Shown here piece after piece: positions 24,240 through 36,514 of a stretch of DNA of 64,000 bases (position 1 is the stretch's first letter; each line of letters opens with the position of its first letter). A program made the translations under genes and the position numbers. A model generated the notes under the pieces. That model did not search any database, was not told where the DNA came from, and was given only the letters and a program-made list of their open reading frames with translations. The DNA is from Reticulitermes lucifugus (taxonomy: Eukaryota > Arthropoda > Insecta > Blattodea > Rhinotermitidae): NCBI GenBank assembly GCA_026260175.1, contig JAKCWW010000006.1:1534-65533 (forward strand), read 5' to 3'.

Positions 24240-24545
24240 AGAAAACTTGTAAGACCTAGGTATAGATGGGAGGATATAACTGAATTTGTTAGTTGGAAAA
24301 CGAATATGTGCAAACGCTGAAATGCGGGTACTTTTATTCTAACAAAGTGTATCAATTAGAATAGATATCAGAGAAACGCTTTGTGAGGGCATGGAGTGTG
24401 TTATTCTGGCTCGGGGTAGAGTTCAAGTGTTGCGTACGGCGATAAAGCTTTGAGTTTTATAAAAGATGAAGAATGCCTTGGCTAGCTGAGCGACAGTGAG
24501 CTTCTCAAGGATTGCTCCATTTAGTTAGTACACGTAGTTATCTAG
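24240..24545 (+). mobile_element. LINE 3' tail, decayed
   Basis: It encodes RPRYRWEDITEF at about 24258, matching the RPRRRWEDNIKM block. About 200 bases on are relics of the 3' untranslated block (agctgagcgacagtgagctt, ggattgctccat) shared with the copies at 29555, 50395 and 62075. Confidence 0.6.
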
Positions 24546-24789
24546 ATGCAGAGTCATGTGTTTCTTACACTTTTATACAAATTTCACACTTTTTTAAGGG
24601 CCTTCGGAATAGGATAATTCGAAATAAAGTGTGAGAATTCGTCCAGTCTTTTTGGGCGTCCGCAGCGAAAATGTACAAAAAAGCATTTGTCCTTCTACCT
24701 GTATATAACATTTCCAGATACACCGAATGGATTTTCACGAAAAAAATGTACCATTTTATTAAAGTGTGTCGGCAGATGTCAAGTTTTAG

Positions 24790-24995
24790 TAAAAAGGGAC
24801 AAGAGTATCGGGCACTTATATGAAGACATGAAAAAAATATTGGGCACTTTGTATGAAGACATGAGAGCAATAGTGGGCACTTTATATGAAAACCTGACAA
24901 CAGCAATGGGCATTTTATATGAAGATAGACAAAAATACAGGGAATTTTATATGAAGACATGACAACAATAGCGGACACTTCATATGAAGTAAGAC
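24790..24995. repeat. 36-bp minisatellite, open in both directions
   Basis: About five to six copies of a unit containing gggcactttatatgaagaca. Because 36 is divisible by three, one plus frame reads repeated LYEDMxxIxGT and the minus strand reads repeated HIKCPLLLSC. No known domain; treated as a repeat, not a gene. Confidence 0.8.
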
Positions 24996-25996
24996 CTGTG
25001 TGCTCTTGTGCACGCTTCTGGAGTGAAGTTGACTGCGTATTTATCGGCGCGAAAGATTTTTCACATCGAAGTTGTAAAAAAATAAAACACTAAGTTTATT
25101 TTCAAAGTAATTAAGTGTTGCTAAGACATATATTTTTAAAGGTAAATATAGGACAGCGAAGAGTCCACAGTTGTTATGTACTGCATACATTTCCTAACTT
25201 CTCTGAATCCTTTCGTGTAAAGAGGCTTCTGCCAAGGTGTTCTTACTGTCCCTAAAATGGCTGCGCACTTGGTACTGTTTAAACAATACATCAGCATCTC
25301 AGATTCTATAGAAATCTCAGATCTCGGGTCACCTTCTGTGAGTTGCCTATATTGCAGCAAAGATTTTGTATTTTATTCTTGGCTGTCTGTTAATTGTCTT
25401 TGTAAATTAGGCTTTCTGTTATCTCGAGTGCTGAGGTGTTCATTCTTTAATACGCCTAGCAGGCCCGTTTACTTAGGCGACAGCCAGGCACCTGACAAAA
25501 TGTGTCATGTCCAAAACAAGGTTTTATTGTGAAAAAGCTGTAAAAGGAACCATAAATTGCTTAAATGGGAAATGTCACTTTCTGAAATGCCGGATAAGGG
25601 AGGGAGATGTACATTTCTTACATTTTAGTAACCCATCACTAGGCTTAAGCCTATTTTAAATTGTGCGGGCTTGGTTTTATTTTCAAGGATTTGCGTGCCA
25701 ATGAGGGGATTTTCGACATCGTGTAACTTGGTTTTAGAGTCCATAAAATATTTACATCTTAGTTACAGCCGAGGAGGGTCAGTTCCTTTCTTTCTTTTTA
25801 GTGTTGCGTAATATTCTGCTGGGACCTGTGAAGGAAGAAGTAACATGAGACTGGAGAAAATTACAGAATTCAAGAGCTGCATAATCGATTTGTGCTCTTC
25901 ATACATATTTTTATGATTACTAAAAAGGAGGATGGAATGAGCAAAGGATGTGGCACAAATTAGAGGTGAGAAAAGCATTAGAAATGTAAGTTCCAA

Positions 25997-26130
25997 AAGC
26001 TTGAAAGGAAAAAACCTAGCTGTAGATGGGATGAAGAATTTGTAATGGATCTTAAAGACATAGATTAAGATGCGTCGGAAGTACTGTAATATAAAAATTC
26101 CTGCCAAATTTTGTAGGGTGAGAACCACTT
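25997..26130 (+). mobile_element. LINE C-terminal fragment, decayed
   Basis: It encodes KPSCRWDEEFVMDLKDID, which aligns with RPRRRWEDNIKMDLKEIG of the LINE family. A stop follows. Confidence 0.55.
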
Positions 26131-26967
26131 AAAGCGTTTAGAATTCGCAAAATCCGCCAAAGGAAAATATGAAGCCGCTTTCACGCAGCACAAATTTAGG
26201 CAACACATTATTGATTGAAAGCAGTGAAAGTCTAGATCTAGGATACAAACATGAATTGGGAGATGCCACATTGCCATACGTAGAGAATTACAGCTCTACA
26301 AGAAGGGACAGCTGTGCCCGAGATATGTCACAAGAAAGCCAAGTATTTGGCCACCCAAATTTCGGATTACTACGAAAGATTTGCCTCCATTAAACAATCA
26401 AACTTCTTCATTGTTATTCGTAATAACATCAGTCATAAATTCGTTTTATATGACTTCTTGCAATTCGAAGAATGCTTTCAGTGTCAGCTGCTTCTTGTAG
26501 CGTTTCTGGAAGGTTCTAGTGACTTTCGGCTACTAACACCTTGGGGATTATCATTTACTAGGGAATCGTCAAGGAGGGGCCAAATTTCCTCGCCTATCAC
26601 GGGGGTTCTGAGAAAGTCTGGGTCGTCATCTGCTCTATTGAGTTCACCATTGATCTTCAGTGGGTCGCAGAAATTTCCTTATCAGAATTGTGTGTTATGA
26701 TGTGTTGCCAGACGTGACAGGTCATCGAACCCTTACTGAGGATCGTGTAGCAATTCTCAGCCGAAATTCTGCATGAATACTGTCTGATGGTCAGAACACA
26801 CGAATAATTGAATGTGTCTATCAGAGTCCTCCTTCCGCGAAATTGGAGGCCATCTTTCTCTGCTGCTCGTCTTTCAAAGATTCACGACAGTCCTTAAATC
26901 TGCAATAACAGTTGCATAAATTAGATTGGGAAATTGTTTATTTGCCACCTTTTGAAACACCTGCTAC

Positions 26968-27203
26968 ATTCCACCGAGCAAGTTAACTCATACGATGACG
27001 CATCTGAAATTATTCTGGAGGTGTTAGGTTCAAATCTCAGACGAAGTGGGACGTATTCAAACTGACGCTATAACGTGAGTCTCCTTAATCCCTCCAAGTA
27101 AATGCCTGAATAGTATTTCAGATTTTACTACTGACGCTTGCTACATCACTCTATATCTTTCGATGGTTAGGCATGTTCCGAACTGCTGACAGCGTCGTTA
27201 AAC
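26968..27203 (+). mobile_element. SINE-like fragment beside a LINE tail
   Basis: aggttcaaatctcagac is a possible B box and the end ctgacagcgtcgttaaac is a common kind of SINE 3' block. It abuts the LINE fragment at 27203. The A box is unclear. Confidence 0.35.
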
Positions 27204-27520
27204 ATGCTTCTTCTTCTTCATTAGCATACGGTCCTTATAGTTTAACAAGAATGGTAGCCCATGTCTACTGTTCTTTTCCTCCATCTCTTGACACCCATCT
27301 ATATCAGATCATTCTCAATACAGTCTAGCCACCTTAATTTTGGTCTTCCTAATTATCTTCTTCCGTCTTGTTTCTCCAGAAATACTTTCTTTACGGTCCT
27401 ATCATCAGAAATTCTTACCAGATGACCAGCCTATTCTAGTCTCTTTACTTTTATTGTCGTTATAATATTTGGTTTCCTTAATCACTCTACAAACCTGTAA
27501 CTTTGATTTACCTGCTTTCC
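27203..27520 (-). mobile_element. LINE reverse-transcriptase C-terminal fragment
   Basis: On the minus strand: IITTIKVKRLE, stop, AGHLVRISDDRTVKKVF, then LGRPKLRWLDCIENDL and GVKRWRKRTVD, ending in a GAA-repeat. The order K-RLEWAGHLxRM...GRPKxRWLDxxExDL...WRKKA is the usual end of a LINE ORF2. Several stops, and probably a frameshift near 27475, mark it as dead. Confidence 0.8.
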
Positions 27521-28667
27521 CAGTCGCTGAAGAAATTTAAGCCTTTTGCTGGACCGCTGTTTATAGCGATCGGTTTCTCCACCGCAAAACTTATCCTGCC
27601 TCACTCTGCACGCTGAACTGAGCTTTCACATCTGTTACGTTGGCAAGCTGTGGAGGGAGCAGTGCATATCTCGACAGACATAATTTTTTCCTCTCTACTT
27701 GCTTTAATATTCGTGCATTCGGGTCTGTTCCGGAAGTTTTCGAAGCTTCTTTATAGACGTATTTCAAATACCAGCATCAAAATACTAACACTGATATACG
27801 TCTTTGTTAAAAAGTCTTCCAAGGTAAATTTTGCTTCAGAGCTCCTGAGTTAGTAATTTTTTATTGTAGCTCTCGCTTTTCGTCACTTTTGCCGTTTAAT
27901 ATCACGGGGAAAAAATTTCTTTCCTGTTTTCGTTACCCTCTACTTTCTGACCTTTCCTTATTCCTTTAATAACTCTTTCCTTTACAATAAGAAGTTAAGT
28001 TAAATCTTCGTCTTCCGAATGTCGCAGTTTTAATTCAGAGCTGGCATCTCTGTAAGGAGGTCTAGGTGATGATTAATTCGGCGGAAGAAAGACGTAATAC
28101 ACAGACATTCGACCCTCAGCCAATTTATGTTTTATGTAAATATGTGTACAATCTACTACGACTGTGGACACAGTGGCACCAAGAATTAGGTTTAATTTCC
28201 TTTCTTGTGAAACGGTGAGCTGCTTCTCTTAGATGTAATGTAATGTTCTCAAAACCCTTCCTCTTATGAGAGTCAATCAAAGATACGTATTGAGTGGTGG
28301 AACTATAAAGTTTAGTGAAGAATTTAGCTCAGTTCTTTCTCGATATTATTAAATCGAAATTCCATTCCCCTGATTTCTGCCCGAATTGAAATAAAATTTC
28401 AGACAGATTTTAATAAGCCTGAATCTGTGTAGGCTTACAGTAAACTATACTGACAACAGGCATCATTACTTTGGCCCAAGACTTCAATAGGCCTACAGAG
28501 CAAAATCATTAATAATACTTGCTATTAATCTCATATTTTTACGAAAGTTTGTACCTGTCATACAACAAAATTACAGGTAAAAGAGAAATCAATCACAATT
28601 CAAATTAACCAATATATCTTTATAGCAAAGTAACTGCCTCTAGTTACACAATCCGAAATCACCGTAG

Positions 28668-29117
28668 TTACAGCATCTCTCTGCTGGACCGGCAAGAGGC
28701 AAGGAGATGCCGTGAGAATGAGTTGGCTGGACCACACACGCTGATGTTCAGAGAGGGAGGGCTCGGAGGGGAGGAGGAAACATACATAGGAGAGGACGTT
28801 ATGGAATTAACGTTATGTACTAAAGATTCATGTCCACCTTGTTGCATTTTAGACGCAGACCTCCCCTGCAAGCTTCTGCGGGCTCCTATGTCTATTAGGC
28901 ACAAGTTGTTTTCTTTTCTGTCTGTTAATTGCAGTGGTAAATTATGCGGAGGAGGAATGTCGATTAATTTATTCACGGACATGACACTCGGTGTTGCTGC
29001 TAGGACCCTTAAAGCATGTGCATCGAAACTGTCGAAACGTTGGTGTATCCGAAACTGTAGGAAGCTGTTATTAGGCGCGTTCGCATAGTCGCGAAAAGCG
29101 CCTATTATCTTCGCCAA
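28668..29117 (-). other. Unrecognised open stretch on both strands (149 codons minus, 121 plus)
   Basis: The minus strand is open for 149 codons from an ATG at 29117, and the plus strand for 121 codons at 28723-29088. Neither product shows a domain, signal peptide or convincing membrane segment that I recognise. The minus product has a Ser/Pro-rich middle (SSPMYVSSSPPSPPSLNIS) and a basic start. No clear splice sites or promoter were identified. It could be a chance ORF, a piece of an exon, or conserved non-coding DNA. I do not claim a gene. Confidence 0.2.
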
Positions 29118-29554
29118 GTCCGTCCGTCCGCGTGTCTGTCCTTCTCTCTCGTCTGTCCGCCTGTACGTCTGACCGCATGTGTAAGCGCGGCTCCCACTGT
29201 ACGGATTTTCGTGACATTTAATATTGGGGACTTTTATGAAAATCTGCCGTGAAAATCCAAAATTGTTTGCAATTGAATAAAGTATCGGTCAGTTTACATG
29301 AAAAGCTAAGTAGGTTTCTTTGTTGCCGGCGATACGAATTCGTCAGAAAAGCCTTGTTATGCATCATTCAGTATTTTAATATTGTTAACAGTGACAGGTA
29401 ACTTAACAATATACAGAAAACACATTGTTACCTTTACGTTGTAACAATGCTTATTCGAACGTGCCACATGTTACATTATACCTACTTTGTCTATTTTGCT
29501 ATATAGGGCGGTAGATTAACTCATAGTTTTGGCTCCGGAAAGGTAGCGGTAGCG

Positions 29555-29670
29555 GGCTCTTACGAACAAGGTAAGGTACCTTCAGGTTCCATAAAATGCG
29601 AGGAATTTCTTTACTAGCTGAGGAACTGTGAACTTCACAAGACGAACTTTGCTCCGTGAAGTTATTTATA
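29555..29670 (+). mobile_element. LINE 3'-terminal block
   Basis: ccataaaatgcgaggaattt, agctgaggaactgtgaactt and cgaactttgctccgtgaag match, in order, the untranslated end block of the copies at 50395 and 62075. Confidence 0.6.
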
Positions 29671-29689
29671 AAGGATTGAAAATTTGTCT

Positions 29690-29810
29690 CTTGCGTTGGG
29701 AGAAGCGTATAGACTGAGGGTGATCGAGAATAGGGTGCTAAGTAGGACATAAGAGGGCAGATGTGACAAGAGGTTCAAGAAAATTGTGTAGTGAAGAACA
29801 ACACGATTCC
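29690..29810 (+). mobile_element. LINE fragment, upstream part of the RT tail
   Basis: It encodes EAYRLRVIENRVLSRT followed by KRFKKIV, like the YRLRVFENRVLRRIFGPKRE segment of LINE reverse transcriptases. It follows a 3'-terminal block, so two copies lie head to tail or the segment is rearranged. Confidence 0.6.
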
Positions 29811-30804
29811 CACTATTTTTTTGGTGGACATTGCCGTTACGAAATTCTTCTCTTTTATCGCTGTGACCGCTCAATTCTGCAGTCCAGAACGGTTGTTATG
29901 AGCTCAACTTAATGGCATATATTTCCACCCTACTGTAAGAAACTCTTTATGCGCATTCGACAAGTAGAGAAGTATAAATTTTTGAATGTAACTGTCGAGT
30001 TCTGAGAAATGGTGAAGGTATTTGTCGTTACTAGTACTCATTTACAGTTATTATCAAAACTTTCCCTTATATTGCAGTAATAAAATGCCATGTTAGAAGA
30101 ACGTATTTCAAATATAAACATTATATGCGTGGTTGAATTCTCAGAAATGCTGTATTTAGCAGATTATAGCAATCAGACCCTCCACTATTTGAATTTGCCT
30201 TGTATTTCGTGAGCGTTAATTAGTCGTTATTTGTTCAGTCAGTCTTATGAATGTTCCAATAAAAACTCGTTATCAATACATACATTCCGTTTTTTTATTT
30301 AAATTCCGTTTTGCTGCAGCCATTAAATCAGCAATAAAATGGATGTAAAATGTATAATGCAAGCCACAACAAACAACTTACAACATTTACATAAACTCGC
30401 AATTTATATTCAAAATCCAACATGTTTCAGCCGAATCCGACCATGCTCAGAAAGCTTTCTTCCAAACAAACATAGCTACTGAAGTTCACATATTAAATAC
30501 AATTAAAGAAACTTCAATCTTTGATTTACAACCATTTGATTAGTCATGTTTATTTTTTAGTTAAAACATGGTCATGGTCATGGGCACTGTGTAGTATATC
30601 AAGAGTAGATTAAAACCAGTGATGCTAGATAAATTCGTGTAGTCATAAAATAGTCATTAGGTTTCCCATTGTTGGCATTGTGGTTTCACTGTTTGCCCCT
30701 CTTCGTTGTACATAACTACCAAGTCAACGCCAGATATTAGCTAACGTCTGTAATAGACCTGTGTGAGAAACAATGCAACCAACAACATTAATTATATTAT
30801 ATAG

Positions 30805-31524
30805 AGTGTTCCGCAAAATCTGTTCCAAACTTCAGGATTTTATTACATGAGTCACTTAGAAAGGGAAAATGTTGTATCACGATATGTCCCATCGTGAATC
30901 ATTACATCGCTACGAGAATTTTAAGGTACATACATGGCTATAACTGAAAATTTTTTGGTACAAGGTTTATCTTACTCTAAAACATGAAAAACAAGTTAGG
31001 TGTCAGATAAGGTAAAAGAAATATATCAATTAAATATGTTTTGCATTTTGGGCAATTTCATTATTCTTCCTTATGCGATTAGGAGCCTGCGTGATTCGCT
31101 GCAATATTTCTTCCTTGTTTGCGGTATTTTGCTGGTAGATCATGTGATTCATGTGCCGCCCTCACAAAGAGTAGTCAAGGGGCTTAAGATGGTGACCTCG
31201 CAGGAAAAGCTCCTGGACCAAAAGGACCAATTTAGCAGTTAGCTTAATGACAGTTCTGTTGTCGGCAGACGTGCGGTAAACAGCTTTTAACTGAAATGCG
31301 ATTTTAGTATTTACAAACACCTTGCAGGAATAGTGTTTACTAGATGTTGGTTTAAGTACTTATCTGGTTCATACCGTGCAGTGTCGTACAGTATCTTGCA
31401 AAAATTATCAACCGTCACTTCTTTGAGAGCGATTATAATGGGAAATATGTTGATACAGCATTTCTTACTGAAAATGACTCACATAATAACATCCTAAATC
31501 TTGGCACACGTTCTTTGGAACATT
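30805..31524. mobile_element. Non-autonomous DNA transposon with roughly 100-bp inverted repeats
   Basis: The left end AGTGTTCCGCAAAATCTG, with the inner block GGATTTTATTACATGAGTCA, aligns with the reverse complement of the right end, AATGTTCCAAAGAACGTG with GGATGTTATTATGTGAGTCA. The similarity continues through ATGTTGTATCACGATATG and ATGCTGTATCAACATATT. The inside holds no recognisable transposase. The exact target duplication, and so the superfamily, is unclear; Tc1/mariner-like is possible from the GTGTTCC terminus. Confidence 0.65.
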
Positions 31525-31759
31525 GGTTTTACCATATAACCGCCATAATCGTCATCTGTGACTACTGACACCATAATCAGCACAACCAGTAGAGTTCCAA
31601 TATGGCTTCCCTAGTTAAGCTAGAAATCATCTCCCTGAACTACAGTTATCAGCTCATAATGATGGAGGGAGTAGTCTCAGCTAACTCATCAAATGATATT
31701 GCACTACATGACACCTACTACGTGGTAGCCTACTTTGACTATGGCTTGACTAAATGGTA

Positions 31760-31986
31760 ATAGTAGAGTTCACCCTAGAGAGGCCATAAAGACTCAGAAG
31801 GTGAGTAGAGGTACAACTCTAACTTTTTTTTTGTAACCTCGGCGCTAGAAGAGGGTGGGCACTGCCGCTTTACTCCCGGGAAGAGACCCGGTAGGCATTG
31901 CACAGGAGGCTGGGTGACTCCCAGGGCCGGTCTGGACGAATGCGGAAAATCTCTCCCTCACCGGGATTCGATTCCCGGGCCGTCCA
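31760..31986 (-). mobile_element. SINE family A, minus strand, 5'-truncated
   Basis: Reverse-complement match to the family: ttcaccctagagaggcc at its 3' end, the Pol III B-box side (gggattcgattcccgg) near 31975. The A box is missing. Flanks actaaatggta (31749-31759) and actgaatggta (31987-31997) look like a target-site duplication with one mismatch. Confidence 0.82.
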
Positions 31987-32149
31987 ACTGAATGGTAGCT
32001 ATATCAAAAGATTATTATTATGGGATGGCAAGAATATGTGTTCTCAGGGCGATGGCTATGAAGGGCACTGTCTTCTAGGCTATGAGGCTGTGCTGTATGG
32101 TAGCTCTTTACCAATGTTTGGGAGAAAAGTGTTGCCTACATATTCAGAA

Positions 32150-32450
32150 TAAAAGCCTCAGCTACACACAGCACTCAGCACTACCCTGTTCTACAAGCCG
32201 AAAGGTCACGGTTTCGATTCCCGATGGTTCATTGGAATTTTTCATTGACATAATCCTTTCGGTCGTACTATGGCCCTGGGGTCTACTCAGGAGTATTTTT
32301 TTGGGGGTAAAGGCGGCCGGTGCGTAGGGCTGACAACCTTACCACCTTCATGTGCCGAATGTCTAGAAATCTGGGAGCCTCAACCTCCTGGAAACCTAAG
32401 GGCCTGCCCAGGCCACTACATGGATAGCTTCATCTTAGCCATTCTCTACA
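32150..32450 (+). mobile_element. tRNA-headed SINE (fourth family)
   Basis: The B box cacggtttcgattcccg follows a tRNA-like head. The body has gtcgtactatggccctgg, ggtaaaggcggccggtgcg and accaccttcatgtgccgaa. A hammerhead-like motif lies just downstream at 32486. Confidence 0.6.
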
Positions 32451-32485
32451 TCCGTGCGTCTTCTCCGTACATGTCTCGTTTATCT

Positions 32486-32530
32486 GCCCTGATGATGGAG
32501 GCATCAGAATCCTCTGAAATGTCACTGTAC
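32486..32530 (+). ncRNA. Hammerhead-like relic
   Basis: CTGATGA, an extra T, GGAGG pairing with CCTC(T) across a nine-base loop, then TGAAATGT. The first box is perfect; the second box is shifted or altered. Confidence 0.35.
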
Positions 32531-34114
32531 ATTTCCACCAGACTGCATAGTTTTACGTCGAAGCAGACAACAACTTCCGTTCTGTGCCATGTTCACAAAA
32601 TACAGTTCTAGCTCTGTTCTTAAGCAACTTGACAAATCCTGCCCTGACTCTCGCAGTATATAGGCCTGCCTTTAAGATTAGTTTAAGTATCATCGTCCTG
32701 TTTAGGCCTACGTCTTCAGAGTGACCTTTTTCTTCACTTTCTTCGACAAAGTTTCATATGCCTGTCTTTAAATATGTCACATCACATCTTCCGTGATTTA
32801 AAAACGTTTGTAATATTGTACGAAATCTATAGTACTATGTAACATCTAATGACTGACAGAATTTGTTAGTTAATATCTCTAGTCCTTCCTTGTTCAGTAT
32901 GTAATGCTGCAACACACATTAACATTTACATTGAAAAAAAATACTAATTAAGCCTCCTCAAATCATTGTATAAGTTCCTCTTACTTTGTTTCGACTAGCA
33001 AGCAGTTTGTTTACCTATTAGACATTTAAGCAGTTTAGAATTAGGCTGCTATTGAATATCATAACGCTTTCAAATCAAACGTGAAGATTAACGTTCAGAA
33101 ACTCTATCTTTACATTAATGTTTTAGCTCTAGAATGTGTATGTGTCATTAAATATTCATACCTTGAAACATATCTTTAACGTTAGTGTGTGTATCACTAG
33201 GATTGTAGTGCAGTACCACACTTTGAGGATCTCAACTCTCTCCTTGTAACACACTGAGTTAGGGAGCGTAACTAACTGAATAATTAACTAGCTCCAAGAA
33301 GCAAGGTCCTTTTTTAAAGTTTAATTTTTCCTCAGTTTTCCCCATCACGAGCCAGATCAATTCAGTCCACGACATTCCAACCTATTTCTCTAAGATCCAT
33401 TTTAATATTACCCTTTCATCTAACCTAGGTCTTCTAATCCCTTTATTTAGTTATCTATAAAACCTTCAGCATTTTTGAAAGAAGTTTGTTGAAACAATGT
33501 GTCTCTAAAATGACAAATGTATTTGTCTACGATGACTATGTAGGGACTGGGACTGGACACCAGCAGAGTGTATCGTGTAGGTCTTCGTCCGATTTAAAAA
33601 AAAAATTGGAATGCATTTACAAAGTTCTGTAGGACTGAGCACTATTAAATGTTGTAACTACCCATTCAGAAGTTCTCAACTTTTTATACCACATACGTGG
33701 GCACCCAGACATGGGAAAGTCGTAGGCGCAATTTCACAGCAGTTCGTTGCGAACGTGCCAGAAATTGATTACCGTACAGGCTCATTGTGTCAGCGTCGAT
33801 GTAGACTGATACGAATAAGACGAAATTGGTTCAGTTAAGAGAAAGAAGACTGGTATGGCAGACGTTAAAGAGAATGAACCAATTAGCAAGTTCTGAAATG
33901 TTGGAATGCAGTTTGAAGTTTCTTGCCGAGCCTTACAACTGTCGGCCAAAGGAATTTCACTAAGCTGACAAGTAGCAGCAAAATTAAAGTAGAATTAACA
34001 CAGCAAACGTACTTGCGAGAGCCTATGCTTGAGCTTGTATTCGCTGCTGTCGGGACAAGCTAAAGGATTAAGTAGGTTTAACGTAATGCATATTCTGCGC
34101 CATAGATTAATTAG

Positions 34115-34647
34115 ACAGTATTTGATCCAACAAATTACACAATCAATAAAATATAATCATTTGTCACTTATGTTCCTCTTACACGTTGCGACCTCTACAA
34201 GGTAATCATCAGGGAGGTACATACAAAGGCATAAAAGTAGAGTAATTTCTGTCAAAGCTGTGGGTGTGTAGATTTAAATTAAAATATTGTGGAACACTGA
34301 GTACTCAGTGATGCACCATGGCATAAACAAGAAACATAAAGCACAGAGATGACTAAAGATGACAAAAAATTACAGATGTTTCTCGGCAATGGAAGATAAA
34401 ATATTGTTTAGAATCTTAAACGTATTTGTTAATTGATTTATATTTTAAACATATTTTGTAACCGTAATTGACAACATTGTATTTTTAGCTCTACACACGC
34501 ACATAGGTGACAGAATTTATTCTACTTTTATTCCTTTTGTATATACGTCCCTGATGATGACCTTGTAAATGTCGTAACATGTAGAAGGAACACACTACCA
34601 AATGATTATTTCTGATAGATTGTGCAATTTGATGGATCAATTACTGT
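34115..34647. mobile_element. Foldback element with a hammerhead-like relic in each arm
   Basis: The left outer arm (acagtatttgatccaacaaa) matches the reverse complement of the right end (ACAGTAATTGATCCATCAAA). The match extends inward past AATAATCATTTG and TGTTCCT. Each arm has a hammerhead-like relic: minus strand at 34176-34216 (GCAAC in place of GAAAC) and plus strand at 34548-34590 (GTAAC in place of GAAAC). The roughly 280-base middle has no ORF. It is probably a Penelope-related or composite foldback. Confidence 0.6.
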
Positions 34648-35120
34648 ACAAGCAATATACAGATATTAATTTAGAATGTTTAATTCGCAAAGAAGTATTT
34701 ATGGTGTCAATATTAAAGAATATTTTGTATAACAGAGATACAGGGCCATTAGAAAGTGCTCTTTAGGAAGACGTTGAATACAGATGCAGTTGGGTAATAA
34801 CGAACTTCATCTTTGTGATTCATAGAATCTTCTTCAGCTCAAAATTTGACTGGTGTGAAGTACCTGAAAAAGGCACTGACTTTTGAATATATACCTAATG
34901 TAATGTGAGATAAGAGCGTAGAATTAAATAAAATAACATGGCATGAATTGACGCTACACCAAAAGCCTGAAAATCCTGTTCAAAAGATTCACTGTCCTGG
35001 GTTCTGAAACTGATGCCTATACGTATATTGTAAAAAGTTGCGGCTAACCACAGAAATGTTGATCAAGACTTTAATTTCAGCAGACACGATGCTCTTTTAG
35101 AGCATACGTCTTCTATGCAT

Positions 35121-35123
<3 letters not shown>

Positions 35124-35151
<28 letters not shown>
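35124..35151. repeat. (AT)n microsatellite
   Basis: Uninterrupted at dinucleotides. Shorter (TA) runs also occur near 4033, 4335 and 43515, and a (CT)n run at 3861-3877. Confidence 0.95.
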
Positions 35152-35153
<2 letters not shown>

Positions 35154-35340
35154 ATCAGGTGACTGGACACAGTCACATTCAGTCCTTGTCTGATAAAAAT
35201 GGTCGGTTACATAGGATTTGACATTTCATGGCTGCTGCTAGTTTGCTACTACTGCTGCCGCTGATAATAGTAGTGTCACCACCAGTAGTAAAATTATTAT
35301 ACATACCTAATAGTAATAACAACAATTATAATATTATGTG

Positions 35341-35647
35341 GTATAGGACCCGGGGCAGGTAGTCACTATAGCGACCAGGCCATGGGCTGGATGACTGAGA
35401 AAACGTGATTCAATATCCGACAAGTGTAACAGATTTTTCCGTTCTCGAAAGCGTCCCGACCGGCTCCCGAGTCTACACAGCCTTCTATTAGGTGGATGCC
35501 GCCCTATACCTCCGGACGTAACGTCGCCAGGGAACGAAATGTTTAATTTACCTCATCTAGTGCTGAGTTTAAGACTAAGTGGAAAACTAAATCCTCTTCC
35601 TTATGCCTTCATGGCGTGCAAAATGTCAAATTTACCTTTACCTTTAT
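35341..35647 (+). mobile_element. SINE family A, diverged
   Basis: The head (ggtagtcactatagcgacc), the gggctggatga block, the gtcccgaccggctcccgag block and a terminal aaatttacctttaccttta all follow the family order. Many substitutions mark it as an old copy. Confidence 0.7.
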
Positions 35648-36514
35648 AACAATATTTTTGTATTATTGTTTAAATAAATATAGGCTTAAATATTTAAAAA
35701 AAAATTTGATTATGAAGCAACTGAACATTCCAGAACAGAATAATCGTCATAGCCACGGCCATGAGAATTTCAAAGCTCTTATGTAGTTGATATGACGCTG
35801 TCAACTATCCAACTAAAACTACTTGGGAAGTTGCAAGGTTTTATGTCTTGTCACAGGCCTACTTCAGTGGAATATTCGGATAAGGTTGACGACCTAGCTT
35901 GGAATTCCAATGGACCTCACACAGTAATGCCAACAGACTGTCATCTACCCACCTTCAGGGGTCACCTTCATATAAAAAAATATCCCTGATACGGAGCCCG
36001 TCTCAGTCTCTCTTGGCCCTACAAGGTGTCAAAACTGCACTTGTAATTTAAGGGCTAATTCGATAGTAATATATAAATTAATTCCTGGGCAAATTTCTTT
36101 GCCTTATCTGGCGAAAGGATATATTTCGGGCTGCCTTGTATAAACACGCAGATTTATGTGAATCTGTATTTACACCGTTAATTACAGCAGTAATTTGCAA
36201 TTAAGTATGGAGAAAATAAAAGTCAGTGACCAGCTGAGAAAATCCCTCAGTTCAAATTGAAAGAGAAATTAAACAGCAAAGACGAAACAATGGCTTGCAG
36301 TTCCTCAACAGCTGTCTGCAACAAAATGCAAAATTTAGCAGTAACGTGTGTTGCGAGTGTGGTGTTTCAGTCGTCAAAACGTGGCACTTCATCTGTGACC
36401 AGTACGAAGTGATGCAGCTGAAACATTGTCCTGCGTTTCTGTTGATGGCAAGCTCAAGCGACGGTAAGAAGGGTAAATTTCTCCCTTCACATAACATGAT
36501 GTAGTATGGAGGAG

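Larger units (their letters stand above)
32531..36514. other. No gene seen outside the foldback, SINE and (AT)n listed
   Basis: AT-rich intergenic DNA with only short, unrecognised open frames. Confidence 0.55.
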
